DNA of 64,000 nucleotides from Anaeramoeba ignava (Eukaryota; Metamonada; Anaeramoebidae): contig JAPDFW010000059.1 of NCBI GenBank assembly GCA_028826165.1, positions 232,501-296,500 on the forward strand, written 5' to 3'. The position numbers and the translations under genes are program-made. Positions 1-12,172 of this stretch are shown piece by piece; positions within the stretch are counted from its first letter, which is position 1, and each line of letters starts with the position of its first letter. A model generated the notes under the pieces. That model was given only the letters and a program-made list of their open reading frames with translations. It was not told the origin of the DNA and did no database searches.

Positions 1-254
1 ATGAAGAACACACAATCACTAGAAGGAGCATAATAAATTGGAAAATCTGATCCATAATGATCTTTAGAATATACTATTATTTCAAAAAATATGGTTCTAT
101 CTTGAAAAACTGTTTTTTTTTGGAATGAAGAGGTGTTCATTCTGTTTGGTACTTCCAAAAAGGCATTATTACAAAATCTTAACGCAATACTTTGTCTTCC
201 TGTGCCTTCTGTTCCAAATATTGAAATTCGAATTTTTTTACCATCTGTTTCCAT
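1..254 (-). CDS. Degenerate Ras-like small GTPase, N-terminal part (runs off window start)
   Basis: The minus-strand frame is open from the ATG at 254 to the window edge (84 codons, no stop). The start KKIRISIFG plus GTEGTGRQS has the beta1/P-loop layout of Ras. The stretch that follows keeps Ras spacing up to YYAPSSDCVFF, which matches the strand before the NKxD region. Key residues are altered: the P-loop lysine is Arg (about residue 20), the following Ser/Thr is Gln, and the switch II DTAG is absent. Family knowledge says these changes impair nucleotide binding or hydrolysis, so a pseudo-GTPase is inferred. The 3' half is outside the window. A TCATTTTT-type tract lies just upstream of the ATG. 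A different P-loop protein is possible. Confidence 0.55.
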   Translation of the reverse strand, partial: METDGKKIRISIFGTEGTGRQSIALRFCNNAFLEVPNRMNTSSFQKKTVFQDRTIFFEIIVYSKDHYGSDFPIYYAPSSDCVFF

Positions 255-270
255 TCCCTTTTCTTTATTT

Positions 271-320
271 TCTTTATTGAATAAAATGAAAAAAAAATGA
301 AAAAAATGAAAAAAATTTTT
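271..320 (-). promoter_or_regulatory. Initiator-like TCATTTTT tract before the Ras-like gene
   Basis: In gene orientation the 60 bases before the ATG hold three TTCATTTTTT-type motifs in a T-rich run. The same arrangement precedes most starts in this window. Its role as transcription initiator or 5'UTR element is inferred. Confidence 0.3.
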
Positions 321-354
321 TAATTATTTTTTTTCCAATTTAATCTATTTTAGA

Positions 355-2015
355 TATTTTAATATTTATTGATTTATTGATTTAATATTTATTTATTGAT
401 TTAATATTTATTTGATTTAATATTTATTTATTGATTTAATATTTATTTATTGATTTGATATTTATTTATTGATTTAATATTTATTTATTGATTTAATATT
501 TATTTGATTTAATATTTATTTATTTGATATTTATTTGATTTGATATTTATTTATTTATTTATTCAAAATGTTCTAATTGATTTAATATTTATTTATTTAT
601 TTAATATTTATTTATTGATTTAATATTTATTTATTTAATTATTTATTTATTTGATTTAATATTTATTTATTGATTTAATATTTATTTATTGATTTGATAT
701 TTATTTATTGATTTAATATTTATTTATTTGATTTGATATTGATTTATTGATTTGAAATTTATTTATTGATTTGATATTTATTTATTGATTTGATATTTAA
801 TTGATTTAATATTTATTTATTTATTTATTTAATATTTATTTATTGATTTAATATTTATTTATTGATTTAATATTTATTTATTGATTTAATATTTATTTAT
901 TGATTTGATATTTATTTATTAATTTAATATTTATTTATTGATTTAATATTTATTTATTGATTTAATATTTATTTATTGATTTGAAATTTATTTATTGATT
1001 TGATATTTATTTATTGATTTGATTTATTTGATATTTATTTATTGATTTAATATTTATTTATTTATTTAATATTTATTTATTGATTTAATATTTATTTATT
1101 GATTTAATATTTATTTATTGATTTAATATTTATTTATTGATTTAATATTTATTGATTTAATATTTATTTATTGATTTAATATTTATTTATTTAATATTTA
1201 TTTATTTAATATTTATTTATTGATTTGATATTTATTTATTGATTTAATATTTATTTATTGATTTGATATTTATCAATTGATTTAATATTTATTTATTGAT
1301 TTGATATTTATTTATTGATTTGATATTTATTTATTTATTTATTTGATATTTATTTATTTAATATTTATTTATTGATTTGATATTTATTGATTTAATATTT
1401 ATTTATTGATTTAATATTTATTTATTGATTTAATATTTATTTATTTATTTAATATTTATTTATTGATTTAATATTTATTTATTGATTTAATATTTATTTA
1501 TTGATTTAATATTTATTTATTGATTTAATATTTATTTATTTTCCAATTTAATCTATTTTAGATATTTTAATATTTATTGATTTATTTATTTATTGATTTA
1601 ATATTTATTTATTTATTGATTTAATATTTATTTATTGATTTAATATTTATTTATTGATTTAATATTTATTTATTGATTTAATATTTATTTATTGATTTAA
1701 TATTTATTTATTGATTTAATATTTATTTATTTTGATTTGATATTGATTTATTGATTTAATATTTATTGATTTAATATTTATTTATTTGATTTGATATTTA
1801 TTTATTGTATTTATTTATTGATTTAATATTTATTTATTGATTTGATATTTATTTATTTATTTAATATTTATTTATTGATTTAATATTTATTTATTGATTT
1901 GATATTTATTTATTGATTTAATATTTATTTATTGATTTAATATTTATTAATTGATTTATTATTTATTTATTTATTATTTATTGATTTGATATTTATTTAT
2001 TGATTTAATATTTAT
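355..2015. repeat. 19-bp minisatellite (unit TTTAATATTTATTTATTGA)
   Basis: About 1.66 kb of near-tandem copies of a 19-bp unit with frequent TTTGATATT variants and loss or gain of 4-bp TTTA steps. The + strand is almost free of C. A partial internal restart of the array is seen at 1543-1575, where the sequence found at 333-370 recurs. No coding signal. It fills the spacer between the Ras-like gene and the RING-H2 genes; the rest (2016-2300) is T-rich spacer. Confidence 0.9.
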
Positions 2016-2311
2016 TTGTAAATTTAAAATTTGTTTTGATATTTTGGAATATTTTTTATTTGCCAGTTTTTTGAATTAAAAAATAAATTGGAAAATTTTT
2101 ATTTAGAAATCTTTTTGAAGGGGGTTTCTGGTAAAAAAATTTTTTTTTATAATTTTTTTTTTTGTGATCGAAATTTAATTGATCTTTAAAATTAGAAAGT
2201 AATATTAAAAAAAGAACCCTAACTTTATTGCTATTTATTTTTATTTGATTGTTTAAAAGAATTTTTTCCACTTCATTTTTGGGTTTTTTATTTTTTTATT
2301 TTTATTTTTAT

Positions 2312-2345
2312 TTTCATTTTCATTTTTATTTTCATTTTTTGATTC
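2312..2345 (+). promoter_or_regulatory. Initiator-like TTTTCATTTT tract before first RING-H2 gene
   Basis: Three TTTTCATTTT motifs in a T-rich run about 100 bases before the ATG at 2445, in the same orientation as in other genes of the window. Function inferred. Confidence 0.3.
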
Positions 2346-2444
2346 AAATTAAAATAAATTAATTTTGTGATCTTTCCTTCTTGATTAATTTGATTTTTGT
2401 TTTTTAATTAGAATATAAAAATTGATTTAAAAGATTTGAACTAA

Positions 2445-2967
2445 ATGACAATTGAATTATTATTTGAATTATTTTTTCTTGGTTTTTCCATTTTTTCCAT
2501 TTTACTTTTTGCTTTTTTTATTATTGCTTTGATTCGAACCAGAATTAATCCAGAATTATTACTTCCATTAATGGATGATCCCAACTCACTTTTTTTAGAT
2601 ATTATGTTCAATTCACAAAATCAAATAAATGAAACAAAACAAACTCCAATTACTGAAAAAGAATTATCAATATTACCAAAAATTCAATTAACAAAAGAAC
2701 ACTTTCAAAAAATGGAAAATTTTTTAAAAAACCAACTTGAAGGACGTTGTTGTATTTGTTTAGAGAAATTTAATGAAGGAGATAATATTACAACTCTTCC
2801 TTGTTTTGTAATTAAATTAAATCAAAATCAAAATCAAAATTAAATTTAAATTAAATCGTTTTTTTTTTGCTTTTTTTTATTATTTTTAGCACATCTTCCA
2901 TTCTTCTTGTATTCAAACTTGGCTTAATATGAATAAAGTTTGTCCTCTTTGTAAAACTTGGAAATAA
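2445..2967 (+). CDS. RING-H2 membrane E3 ubiquitin ligase-like protein, copy 1
   Basis: Exons 2445-2807 and 2890-2967 (phase 0, intron 82 nt, GTAATT...TTTTTAG), 146 aa. Residues 5-30 are a strongly hydrophobic segment ending in IRTRI, a single membrane anchor. The C-terminus is a RING-H2 finger split by the intron: CCIC, then CFHIFHSSC, then CPLC, giving C-x2-C, C-x-H-x2-H-x2-C, C-x2-C. Known families with an N-terminal anchor plus RING-H2 (ATL/RNF type) are E3 ubiquitin ligases in endomembranes; that role is inferred. Without splicing the frame reads NQNQNQN and stops at 2843, losing the second zinc site. The gene is a tandem duplicate of the one at 3450. The intron carries three CAAAAT units. 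Confidence 0.85.
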
Positions 2968-3449
2968 TTTAATGAGAACAAAAAAGCAAAGATTTTTTTA
3001 CTTTTTTTTTTAACAATTAAAAAATAATTTGTTTGATTTGTATATTTCTCTTCTTTTTTTTTTTAAATTGAATTGAAAAAAGTAGATTAAAATTTGAATA
3101 AAAAGAAAAGAAAAAATTTATTCCACTTTTTCATTTTTTTTTTATTTTTTTTGGATTAAAAAAAAAAGAAAAAAGGAGAATAAAAATAATAAAAAAGGAG
3201 AAAAATTAAAATAAATTTTAATTTAAATTTTAGATAAAACAAAATCCAACTTGAATCCAGTTAGGATTTAGTTGGAAATAAAATTTAATTTAAATTTAAA
3301 TAAAACAAAAGAAAATTATTTTTTAAACAAGTGAAAATGATCAATAAAAAATTAAAATAAAAAAAAGTTTATTTGATCTTTTTTTATTTTTCATTTTTCT
3401 TTTTTATTTTTTCTTATTTTTTCTTATTTTTAGTTTTTTTAATTTTTCA
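2968..3449. other. Spacer between the RING-H2 twins
   Basis: A 480-bp T/A-rich spacer. It holds a TTCCACTTTTTCATTTTT stretch at 3121-3138, a pair of similar AATCCA/GGATT segments around 3243-3275, and T-rich TCATTTTTC tracts at 3383-3431 directly before the second gene. No coding signal was seen. Confidence 0.5.
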
Positions 3450-3938
3450 ATGGAATCTACAATTCCAATTGAATTTTTATTGATAGGTTCAATAATTTTT
3501 TCAGGTTTTCTTTTTACAATTGCAATAATATTTGTTTTTCGTGCAAGATCAAATCCACAAATATTACTTCCAACAATAAACAATCCAAATCTTCATTTTG
3601 AAGTTGTTTTCTATTCACAAAATCAATCAAATCAATCAATGATAAGTCAAATAGAATTATCAAGTTTACCAACAATTAAATTATCAAAAACAGATTCTTG
3701 TCACTTAAGTAAACTTGAAGGACGTTGTTGTATTTGTTTAGATAAATTTAATGAAGGAGATATTATTACAACTCTTCCTTGTTTTGTAATTAAATTTAAA
3801 AATGGAAAAGGAAAAAATTTTTCTCTTTTTGATTAATTTTTTTAATCATTTTATTTTTAGCATATTTTTCATTCTTCTTGTATTGAAGCTTGGCTTAAAA
3901 TGAATAAGGTTTGTCCTCTTTGTAAAACTTGGAAATAA
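3450..3938 (+). CDS. RING-H2 membrane E3 ubiquitin ligase-like protein, copy 2
   Basis: Exons 3450-3785 and 3861-3938 (phase 0, intron 75 nt), 137 aa. Same design as the gene at 2445: a hydrophobic anchor at about residues 8-30, a variable polar linker, then RING-H2 (CCIC, CFHIFHSSC, CPLC). The intron interrupts the finger at the same residue, and the second exon is nearly identical to that of copy 1 (a few changes, such as QTWLN to EAWLK). The linker has diverged far more than the finger. This fits local duplication followed by change in the substrate- or membrane-facing part. The E3 ligase role is inferred from family. Confidence 0.85.
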
Positions 3939-4067
3939 TTTAAAGAGAACAAGAAAAGAACAAAAATTTTGATTTTTATCCTTTTTTTTTGAATAAATTT
4001 GTTTTTAATTTTAATTTTAATTTGTTTTGATTTCATAAAAAAAAAAAACAAGACAAAATCAAATTTT

Positions 4068-7000
4068 TTAGAGTTTTCGATTGCGAATTATAATTGAAGG
4101 AGCAATTTTGTGTTGAGAATCATATTTTATCATATAATTAGAAATAGGAACTTTAGATTCAAATTCAGTATCTTTTAACCAAGAACTAATCCATTGAATC
4201 ATTTCTGATTTACTTTTTCCAAAATCACTTGAATAAGAACGAAATAATCTTGGAAGAATAATCTTAAAAATAATAATAAAAATAATTGATTAGTTTTTTC
4301 TTTTTTTTGTTCCAAAATTGATATTAATAATTTCTCACTCTTTTTTGTTTATGATCAATTTTGACATGATGGAAAAGATAAACTTTAACTGTTTCAGAAA
4401 GTTCTTTTTGATAATCTTCTAATCGATAAACTTGTAACGGAATATGTTTATCAGTAAGAGAAAGTAAAGCGAATAAAAATCGATGATCTTTCATGTGAAT
4501 GACAAATTTTTCTCTTGCGTCATTTTGTTTGAAATATTTATCTCCTCCCATAAAATTTTTGCTTTTTGACTTGCGGTCTCCATGCAAAATTCCATCATGA
4601 ATATCAAGCAATGAAAATTCATATCCTGAAATTGAATATTTATTTTCTGTCAAGAATTTTCTTTTTGTTGATTTGTCATAAGGAAGTCCTTTTGAGATTA
4701 TTGAGTGAAGAAATAATGTATTGTAGATATTGATAAAGAAAAGGAATCTTTCTTCTTGAGTAATATTTTCAATATCAACCTTTTTAGTGTTTAATTTCAA
4801 TTTAAAATTTTTTTCAATTTAAAATTTTTTTTTTTCTTGAAATTAATTGATTTTTTTCACTTTTTGAAGTTCAAGTGTTTGAACTGAAAATCTTCGAAAA
4901 GAAATTGAATGTGAAAGTAATTCACAATTAATTTCTTCTGAACTTATTGAGTAATAAGTATTTATTAACTCAATAAGAACACTAAATAAATCAACTGAAA
5001 GCGCAAAAGCTTCTCTTGGAGTTTTTTGAAACTCAGAATCAAGATTAAGAGGTAAAGATTTCTGAGATTTATTCAAATCTAATTTCGCCTATAAATATTA
5101 TTTCCATTTTAAAAATTAACAATTTGATTTCTTTTCTTTTTTTCTTTTTTTCTTTTTGGAAAAATCAAATATTTTTATGTATAAAAAATATACAGTAATT
5201 ATTCTTGAAGATAATATTTGTTGATCAGAACTTAAATCAATCATTAATGAATTATATAATTTTGAGTTTTTAAATGGTTGAAAAGTTTCTTCAGTTAATT
5301 TTTTCAATACAAATTGTTGTATTGAATCAAACATTGAATTTGTTGTTTTTTTTTCTTGGATTAATTTTGTAATTTCTTCTCTTTCTGAAAGTTGGATGTT
5401 AATTTCAAAAATAGAATCTGGTTCAATAAATCTCTCATAAATTAGTTCAGCAGAAGAGAATAAATCCTATTAAATTTTAATTTGAAATTTTTAATCTTGA
5501 TTTTTTTTCATTTCCAAACTCAATTTTTTACTGATTCATCAATAATTTGTTTAAATTTGTTCACTTCAAGATAAAAAGATAAATTTTCTGTTGAAAATTG
5601 TGATGATAAAAATTCTCTAAAATAAAAAATTGCAAGTGGAATTTTCAATAATTCTTGAAGAATTTCAATCGGTTCATCTTTTAAAATTTTCTGATAAATC
5701 AATAAATAAATTTAAATTTAATTAAATTTTAATTTTAATTTTAATTTTAATTTTAATTTTAAAGGAAAATTACGGAGAAAAATTTATCATATTTTTCGTT
5801 TTCTCTAAAAAAATGATTAGAATTATTTTTTTTTGAATTTGAACTTTTTTTTTTTTTAAATTTCATACTTTAATGGTGATTCTACTTGGATTAAATTATC
5901 TTTTAAAGATCCAGATCTTCTTATTCTATATGGATTTGATTCCATATTTTTCCTTTTTTTTGGATCAAATTCCTCAATTTCTGAACCTTGATCAGTCTTT
6001 AAAAATAAAAATAAAAATTAAGAAATTAATTCAATATTTGGAAATATTTTTTTGTTTCCATTTTCTTGTTCAAATTATACAGTTGAATCAGATAAATCAA
6101 CATCAGAATATTCTTTTGAAATGAAAGGAAGAGATTCATTATGAATTTGGAAAATCATTTTCTGAAGCTTTTTTTGTTCATGACGAAGATTTTCATTTTC
6201 ATTTAGAACTTCTTGATATTTTTTTCCTAAAGAAGAATATTGTTCCAATTTTTTTTGGTAAATCAAATTCTCTTGATTTGCTTTTTCTTTTTCAATTTGC
6301 AATTTATTTAGCAATTGATTTCTTTGTTCGATTTGCGATTGCAACAAAGGAATAAAATCAGGAACTTTTTCTTTTTTTGTTTCGATATCAAATTTTGGAA
6401 ATAAATTGAATAAATCTTCATATTCTTGAGTTTTCTGTTGAATGCTTTCTTCCAATTCCTTTGTTTCCGAAAGAATGGAACTTTCTGAATTTGCCTTTTC
6501 ATTCTGAAGAAAAGATTGTATTGATTCAATTTCGGATTGTATTTTTTGTTCCTCTTCTTTTTCTAATTGGAATTCTTGAATAAGAATTTCTTTTTCTTTG
6601 ATAAGATCCAAGATTTCTTTTTCGTCCTCGATTAAAGAATCGTTATCCATATTAGTTTGCTTGGAAATCTCATCCATTGCTATTTCATGCTCCATTTTTT
6701 GCTCGACAATTTTTTGTTGGATGTCTTCAAACTCCCTTTTCATTTGATCCAGTTCTGCTTGTTTTTGATGAATAACATTTCTCATTTCATTATTTTCAGA
6801 AGTTTGAGTTTTAAGTTTAAACAGTAATTCTTCGTGTTTGGAGCTTTTTTGAACTTGATCATTTTTGATTAATTCTTGGTATTTTTTATTTAGTTCATTG
6901 TATTCTTTTTCTATATTTTTAAAATTATCACTTGAATCTGATTTATTGCTTGAATCTTCTTCATTATAAGAAAGTGATTTATTTGATTTGTATAAATTAA

Positions 7001-10000
7001 ACTCAACTAAATCCATTTTAGAATCTTTTGTGGGTGATTTATGTGGGCTTATTGGTGAAAAATCAAATGGATTTGTGTGTGTTCTTTTTGGTGTTTGAAT
7101 AAAGTTAAAATCTATATCATCGATATTAAGAAATTGTTCATCTAGCAAAATTTCCTGAAATATATCGTTATCTGAATCTTCTGATTCATGTAATTTATTT
7201 AGATTTTCCCAATGATTTTCAATTTTTTTGATAATAATTTCTTCTTCTTCTTTTTTATCTTTAATTAAATCAATATTCTGAATAAGTATTGTCTGGATTA
7301 GATTTACTCCTTTTAATTTAATAGGACGAGCTATCATTTCAAGTTTTTTAATTTCGTTTTCAGAATTTTTGATTTCTAATTTTTTAGAATCATAACCTTT
7401 TGAATTTCTTAAATTTTATATAATTTTATATTTAATTTTATATTTAATTTTATAATTTTATAAATAATTTTATAAATAATTTTATTAATAATTTTATTAA
7501 TAATTTTATAAATAATTTTATAAATAGTTTTATTAATAATTTAATAATTAATTTTATAAATAATTTTATATTTAATTTTATAAATAATTTTATAAATAAT
7601 TTTATATTAATTTTATAAAAATTTTATAAATAATTTTATTAAATAATTTTATAAATAATTTTATAAATAATTTTATAAATAATTTTATAAATAATTTTAT
7701 AAATAATTTTATAAATAATTTTATAAATAATTTTATAAATAATTTAATCAATAATTTTATAAATAATTTTATAAATAATTTTATATTTAATTTTATAAAT
7801 AATTTTAATATTTAATTTTATAAATAATTTTATAATTAATTTAATAAATAATTTTATAAATAATTTTATAAATAATTTTATAAATAATTTTATAAATAAT
7901 TTTATAAATTAATTTAATTTTATAATAATTTTATAAATAATTTTATATTTAATTTTATATTTAATTTTTATATTTAATTTTATAATTAATTTTATAATTT
8001 TAATTTAATTTTATAAATAATTTTATAAATAATTTTATAAATAATTTTATAAATAATTTTATAATTAATTTTTATAAATAATTTTATAATTAATTTTATA
8101 ATTAATTTTATAAATTTTTATAAATAATTTTTATAAATAATTTTTATAAATAATTTTATAAATTGAATTTTTATAAATAATTTTATAAATAATTTTATAA
8201 ATAATTTTATAAATAATTTTATAAATAATTTTATAAATAATTTTTATAAATAATTTTATAAATATTTTATAAATAATTTTATAAATAATTTTATAAATAA
8301 TTTTATAAATAATTTTATAAATAATTTTATATAATTTTATTTTTATAAAAATTTTATAATTAATTTTATATTTAATTTTATAAATAATTTTTATTTAATT
8401 TTATAAATAATTTTATAAATAATTTTATAAATAATTTTATAAATAATTTTTATAAATAATTTTATAAATAATTTTATAAATAATTTTATAAATAATTTTA
8501 TAAATAATTTTATAAATTAATTTTATAAATAATTTTATAAATAATTTTATAAATAATTTTATAATTAATTTTATATTTAATTTTTTATAATTAATTTTTA
8601 TATTTAATTTTATAATTAATTTTATAATTAATTTTATAATTTAATTTTATAATTAATTTTTTATATATATAATTTTATAATTAATTTTTATATTTAATTT
8701 TATATTTAATTTTATATATATAATTTTTATATTTAATTTAATAAATAATTTTTTATAATTAATTTTATAATTTAATTTTATAAATAATTTTATAAATAAT
8801 TTTATAAATAATTTTATAAATTTTTTATAAATAATTTTATAAATAATTTTATAAATAATTTTATAAATAATTTTATAAATAATTTTATAAATAATTTTAT
8901 AAATAATTTTATAAATAATTTTTATAATTTAATTTTATATTTAATTTTATAAATAATTTTATAAATAATTTTATAAATAATTTTATATTTAATTTTTATA
9001 AATAATTTTATAATTAATTTTATATAAATAATTTTATAAATAATTTTATATTTAATTTTATAAATAATTTTATATATAATTTTATAAATAATTTTATAAA
9101 TAATTTTATAATTAATTTTATAATTAATTTTATAAATAATTTTATAATTAATTTTATAATTAATTTTATAAATAATTTTATATATAATTTTATAAATAAT
9201 TTTATATTTAATTTTATAAATAATTTTATAATTAATTTTTCAATTAAATTTGTGTTGTTAATTTTATAAATAATTTAATTTTATAATTAATTTTATAATT
9301 AATTTTATATTTAATTTTTATAAATAATTTTATAAATAATTTTATTATTTAATTTTATAAATAATTTTATAAATAATTTTTATATTTAATTTTATATATA
9401 TAATTTTATAAATAATTTTATATTTAATTTTATTAAATAATTTTATAAATAATTTAATAATTAATTTTTATAATTAATTTTTTATAAATAATTTTATAAA
9501 TAATTTTATAAATAATTTTGTATTTAATTTTATATTTAATTTTATAAATAATTTTATAAATAATTTTATAAATAATTTTATAAATAATTTAATTTTATAA
9601 ATAATTTTATAAATAATTTTATAAAAATAATTTTATAAATAATTTTATTATTAATTTTATTATTAATTTTATATATAATTTTATAAATAATTTTATAAAT
9701 AATTTTATAAATAATTTTATAAATAATTTTATAAATAATTTTATAAATAATTTTATAAATAATTTTATAAATTTAATTTTATAATTAATTTTATATTTAA
9801 TTTTATAATAATTTTATAAATAATTTTATAAATAATTTTATAAATAATTTTATAAATAATTTTATAAATAATTTTATAAATAATTTTTATAAATAATTTT
9901 ATAAATAATTTTATAATTAATTTTATAAATAATTTTATAAATAATTTTATATTTAATTTTATAAATAATTTTATAAATAATTTTATAAATAATTTTATAA

Positions 10001-11841
10001 ATAATTTTATAAATAATTTTATAAATAATTTTATAAATAATTTTATAAATAATTTTATAAATAATTTTTATAAAATAATTTTATAAATAATTTTATAAAT
10101 AATTTTATAAATAATTTTATAAATAATTTTGTATATAATTTTATAATTAATTTTATATTTAATTTTATTATTAATTTTATAATTAATTTTATAAATAATT
10201 TTATATATAATTTTATAATTAATTTTATAATTAATTTTCATAAATAATTTTATAAATAATTTTATAAATAATTTTATAAAATTAATTTTATAAATAATTT
10301 TATATATAATTTTATAAATAATTTTAATATATAATTTTATAATTAATTTTATAATTAATTTTATAAATAATTTTATAAATAATTTTATAAATAATTTTAT
10401 AATTTTATATTTAATTTAATAAATAATTTTATATTTAATTTTATAAATAATTTTATAATTAATTTTATAATTAATTTTATATTTAATTTAATAAATAATT
10501 TTTATATTTAATTTAATAAATAATTTTATATATAATTTTATAAATAATTTTAATAAATAATTTTATAAATAATTTTATATATAATTTTATTATTAATTTT
10601 ATATTTAATTTTATAATTAATTTTATAAATAATTTTATAATTAATTTTATAATTAATTTTATAAATAATTTTATAAATAATTTTATAAATAATTTTTTAA
10701 ATAATTTTTTATAAATAATTTTATAAATAATTTTATAAATAATTTTATAAATAATTTTATAATTAATTTTATAATTAATTTTTTAAAATAATTTTATAAA
10801 TAATTTAATAAATTTTTATATAATTTTTTATAAATAATTTTATATATAATTTTTTATAAATAATTTTATATATAATTTTATAAATAATTTTAGTATATAA
10901 TTTTATAAATAATTTTATATATAATTTTATAAAATAATTTTTATAAATAATTTTATAAATAATTTTATAAATAATTTTATAATTAATTTTATATTTAATT
11001 TTATAAATAATTTTAATAAATAATTTTATATTTAATTTTATAAATAATTTTATAAATAATTTTTATAATTAATTTTATAATTAATTTTATAAATAATTTT
11101 ATATTTAATTTTATAAATAATTTTATAATTAATTTTATAAATAATTTTATAAATAATTTTATAAATAATTTTATATTTAATTTTATAATTAATTTTATTT
11201 AAATAATTTTATAAATAATTTTATAAATAATTTTATAAATAATTTTATATTTAATTTTATAATTAATTTAATAAATAATTTTATAAATAATTTTATAAAT
11301 AATTTTATAAATAATTTTATATTTAATTTTATATTTAATTTTATATTTAATTTTATTAATAATTTTATAAATAATTTTATAATTAATTTTATAAATAATT
11401 TTATAAATAATTTTATATTTAATTTTATAAATAATTTTATAAATAATTTTATATTTAATTTTATATATAATTTTATAAATAATTTTATTAATAATTTTTC
11501 AATTAAATTTGTGTTGTTAATTTTTTTTTTGAGGAGTTCTCTTTATTTTTTAACAATAAAATATAATATGTTTACTCATAAACTTTATTAAAAAAAGCAC
11601 CAAATTCTTCAAAAGAAATTTTTTCTCCATCTTCATTTTGAAAAAACATTAAAAATTGTTTTTGTAAATTTTCCTTTTGTAAATTATTTGTCAACAAACT
11701 AGCAAATAAAGAATTTGAAAATTCAATGTCTCCTCGACAATTTAATAAAGCAATTGGAGATTCTTCCTTTTCTAGAGATGAATAAAGATTCTCTTCCTTA
11801 TTAGATTTAATATTTAACGTTTTTTGAGTTAAATTTCCCAT
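4068..11841 (-). CDS. PAS - coiled coil - RGS - DUF547 signalling protein
   Basis: Nine exons (5' to 3'): 11841-11576, 7407-6081, 5996-5869, 5804-5774, 5690-5532, 5466-5194, 5088-4861, 4779-4339, 4262-4068. All eight junctions agree in phase; predicted 1015 aa. Residues ~30-135 resemble a PAS domain (ESPIALLNCRGDIEFSN; IARPIKLKGVNLIQTI then NIDLIKDKKEEEE). Residues ~260-500 are a Glu/Lys/Gln-rich coiled coil. Residues ~585-712 are an RGS fold (FREFLSSQFSTENLSFYLEV; LIYERFIEPDS; FQPFKNSKLYNSLM), normally a GTPase activator for G-alpha. Residues ~729-1000 carry DUF547 (FFINIYNTLFLHSI; LSLTDKHIPLQVY; LPRLF...DFGKSK). The first intron (7408-11575) is 4168 nt of one repeat; it is accepted because phase 2 matches on both sides and completes the PAS end. 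If that junction is wrong, exon 1 is a separate gene. Confidence 0.8.
7412..11495 (-). repeat. 12-bp minisatellite filling intron 1 of the PAS-RGS gene
   Basis: About 4.1 kb of TTTTATAAATAA units with TTTTATATTTAA and TTTTATAATTAA variants. G and C are virtually absent over long stretches. A non-repeat island (TCAATTAAATTTGTGTTG) occurs twice, at 9240-9257 and 11498-11515, the latter next to the donor-side unique sequence. This points to expansion by duplication of blocks that included the intron edge. No coding signal on either strand. Confidence 0.9.
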
Positions 11842-11935
11842 TTAAAAAAAAAATTTGAAAAAGAAAGAAAAGCAAAAAAATTTTGATAAAAAAAAAATGA
11901 ATTTTTTATTCTCTTTATTTTTCATTTTTAAAAAA

Positions 11936-12150
11936 AAATCAATTCAAAAATCAAATTTAAAAATCAAATTAAAAATCAATTTAAAAATCAAATTAAAAAT
12001 CAAATTTAAAAATCAAATTTAAAAATCAATTTAAAAATCAAATTTAAAAATCAATTTAAAAATCAAATTTAAAAATCAATTTAAAAATCAAATTTAAAAA
12101 TCAATTTAAAATCAAATTTAAAAATCAATTTTAAAAATCAATTCTTTGAT
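11936..12150. repeat. Short AAATTTAAAAATCAATT-type minisatellite
   Basis: About 215 bp alternating AATCAAATTTAAA and AATCAATTTAAA units in the spacer between the start of the PAS-RGS gene and the stop of the PH-like gene. No gene seen in this 331-bp spacer. Confidence 0.85.
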
Positions 12151-12172
12151 TTCATTTTTTGGATTTATAAAT

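Noticed and set aside
5873-6124. 83-codon + strand frame
   Set aside because: Overlaps and is antisense to two phase-linked exons of the PAS-RGS gene.
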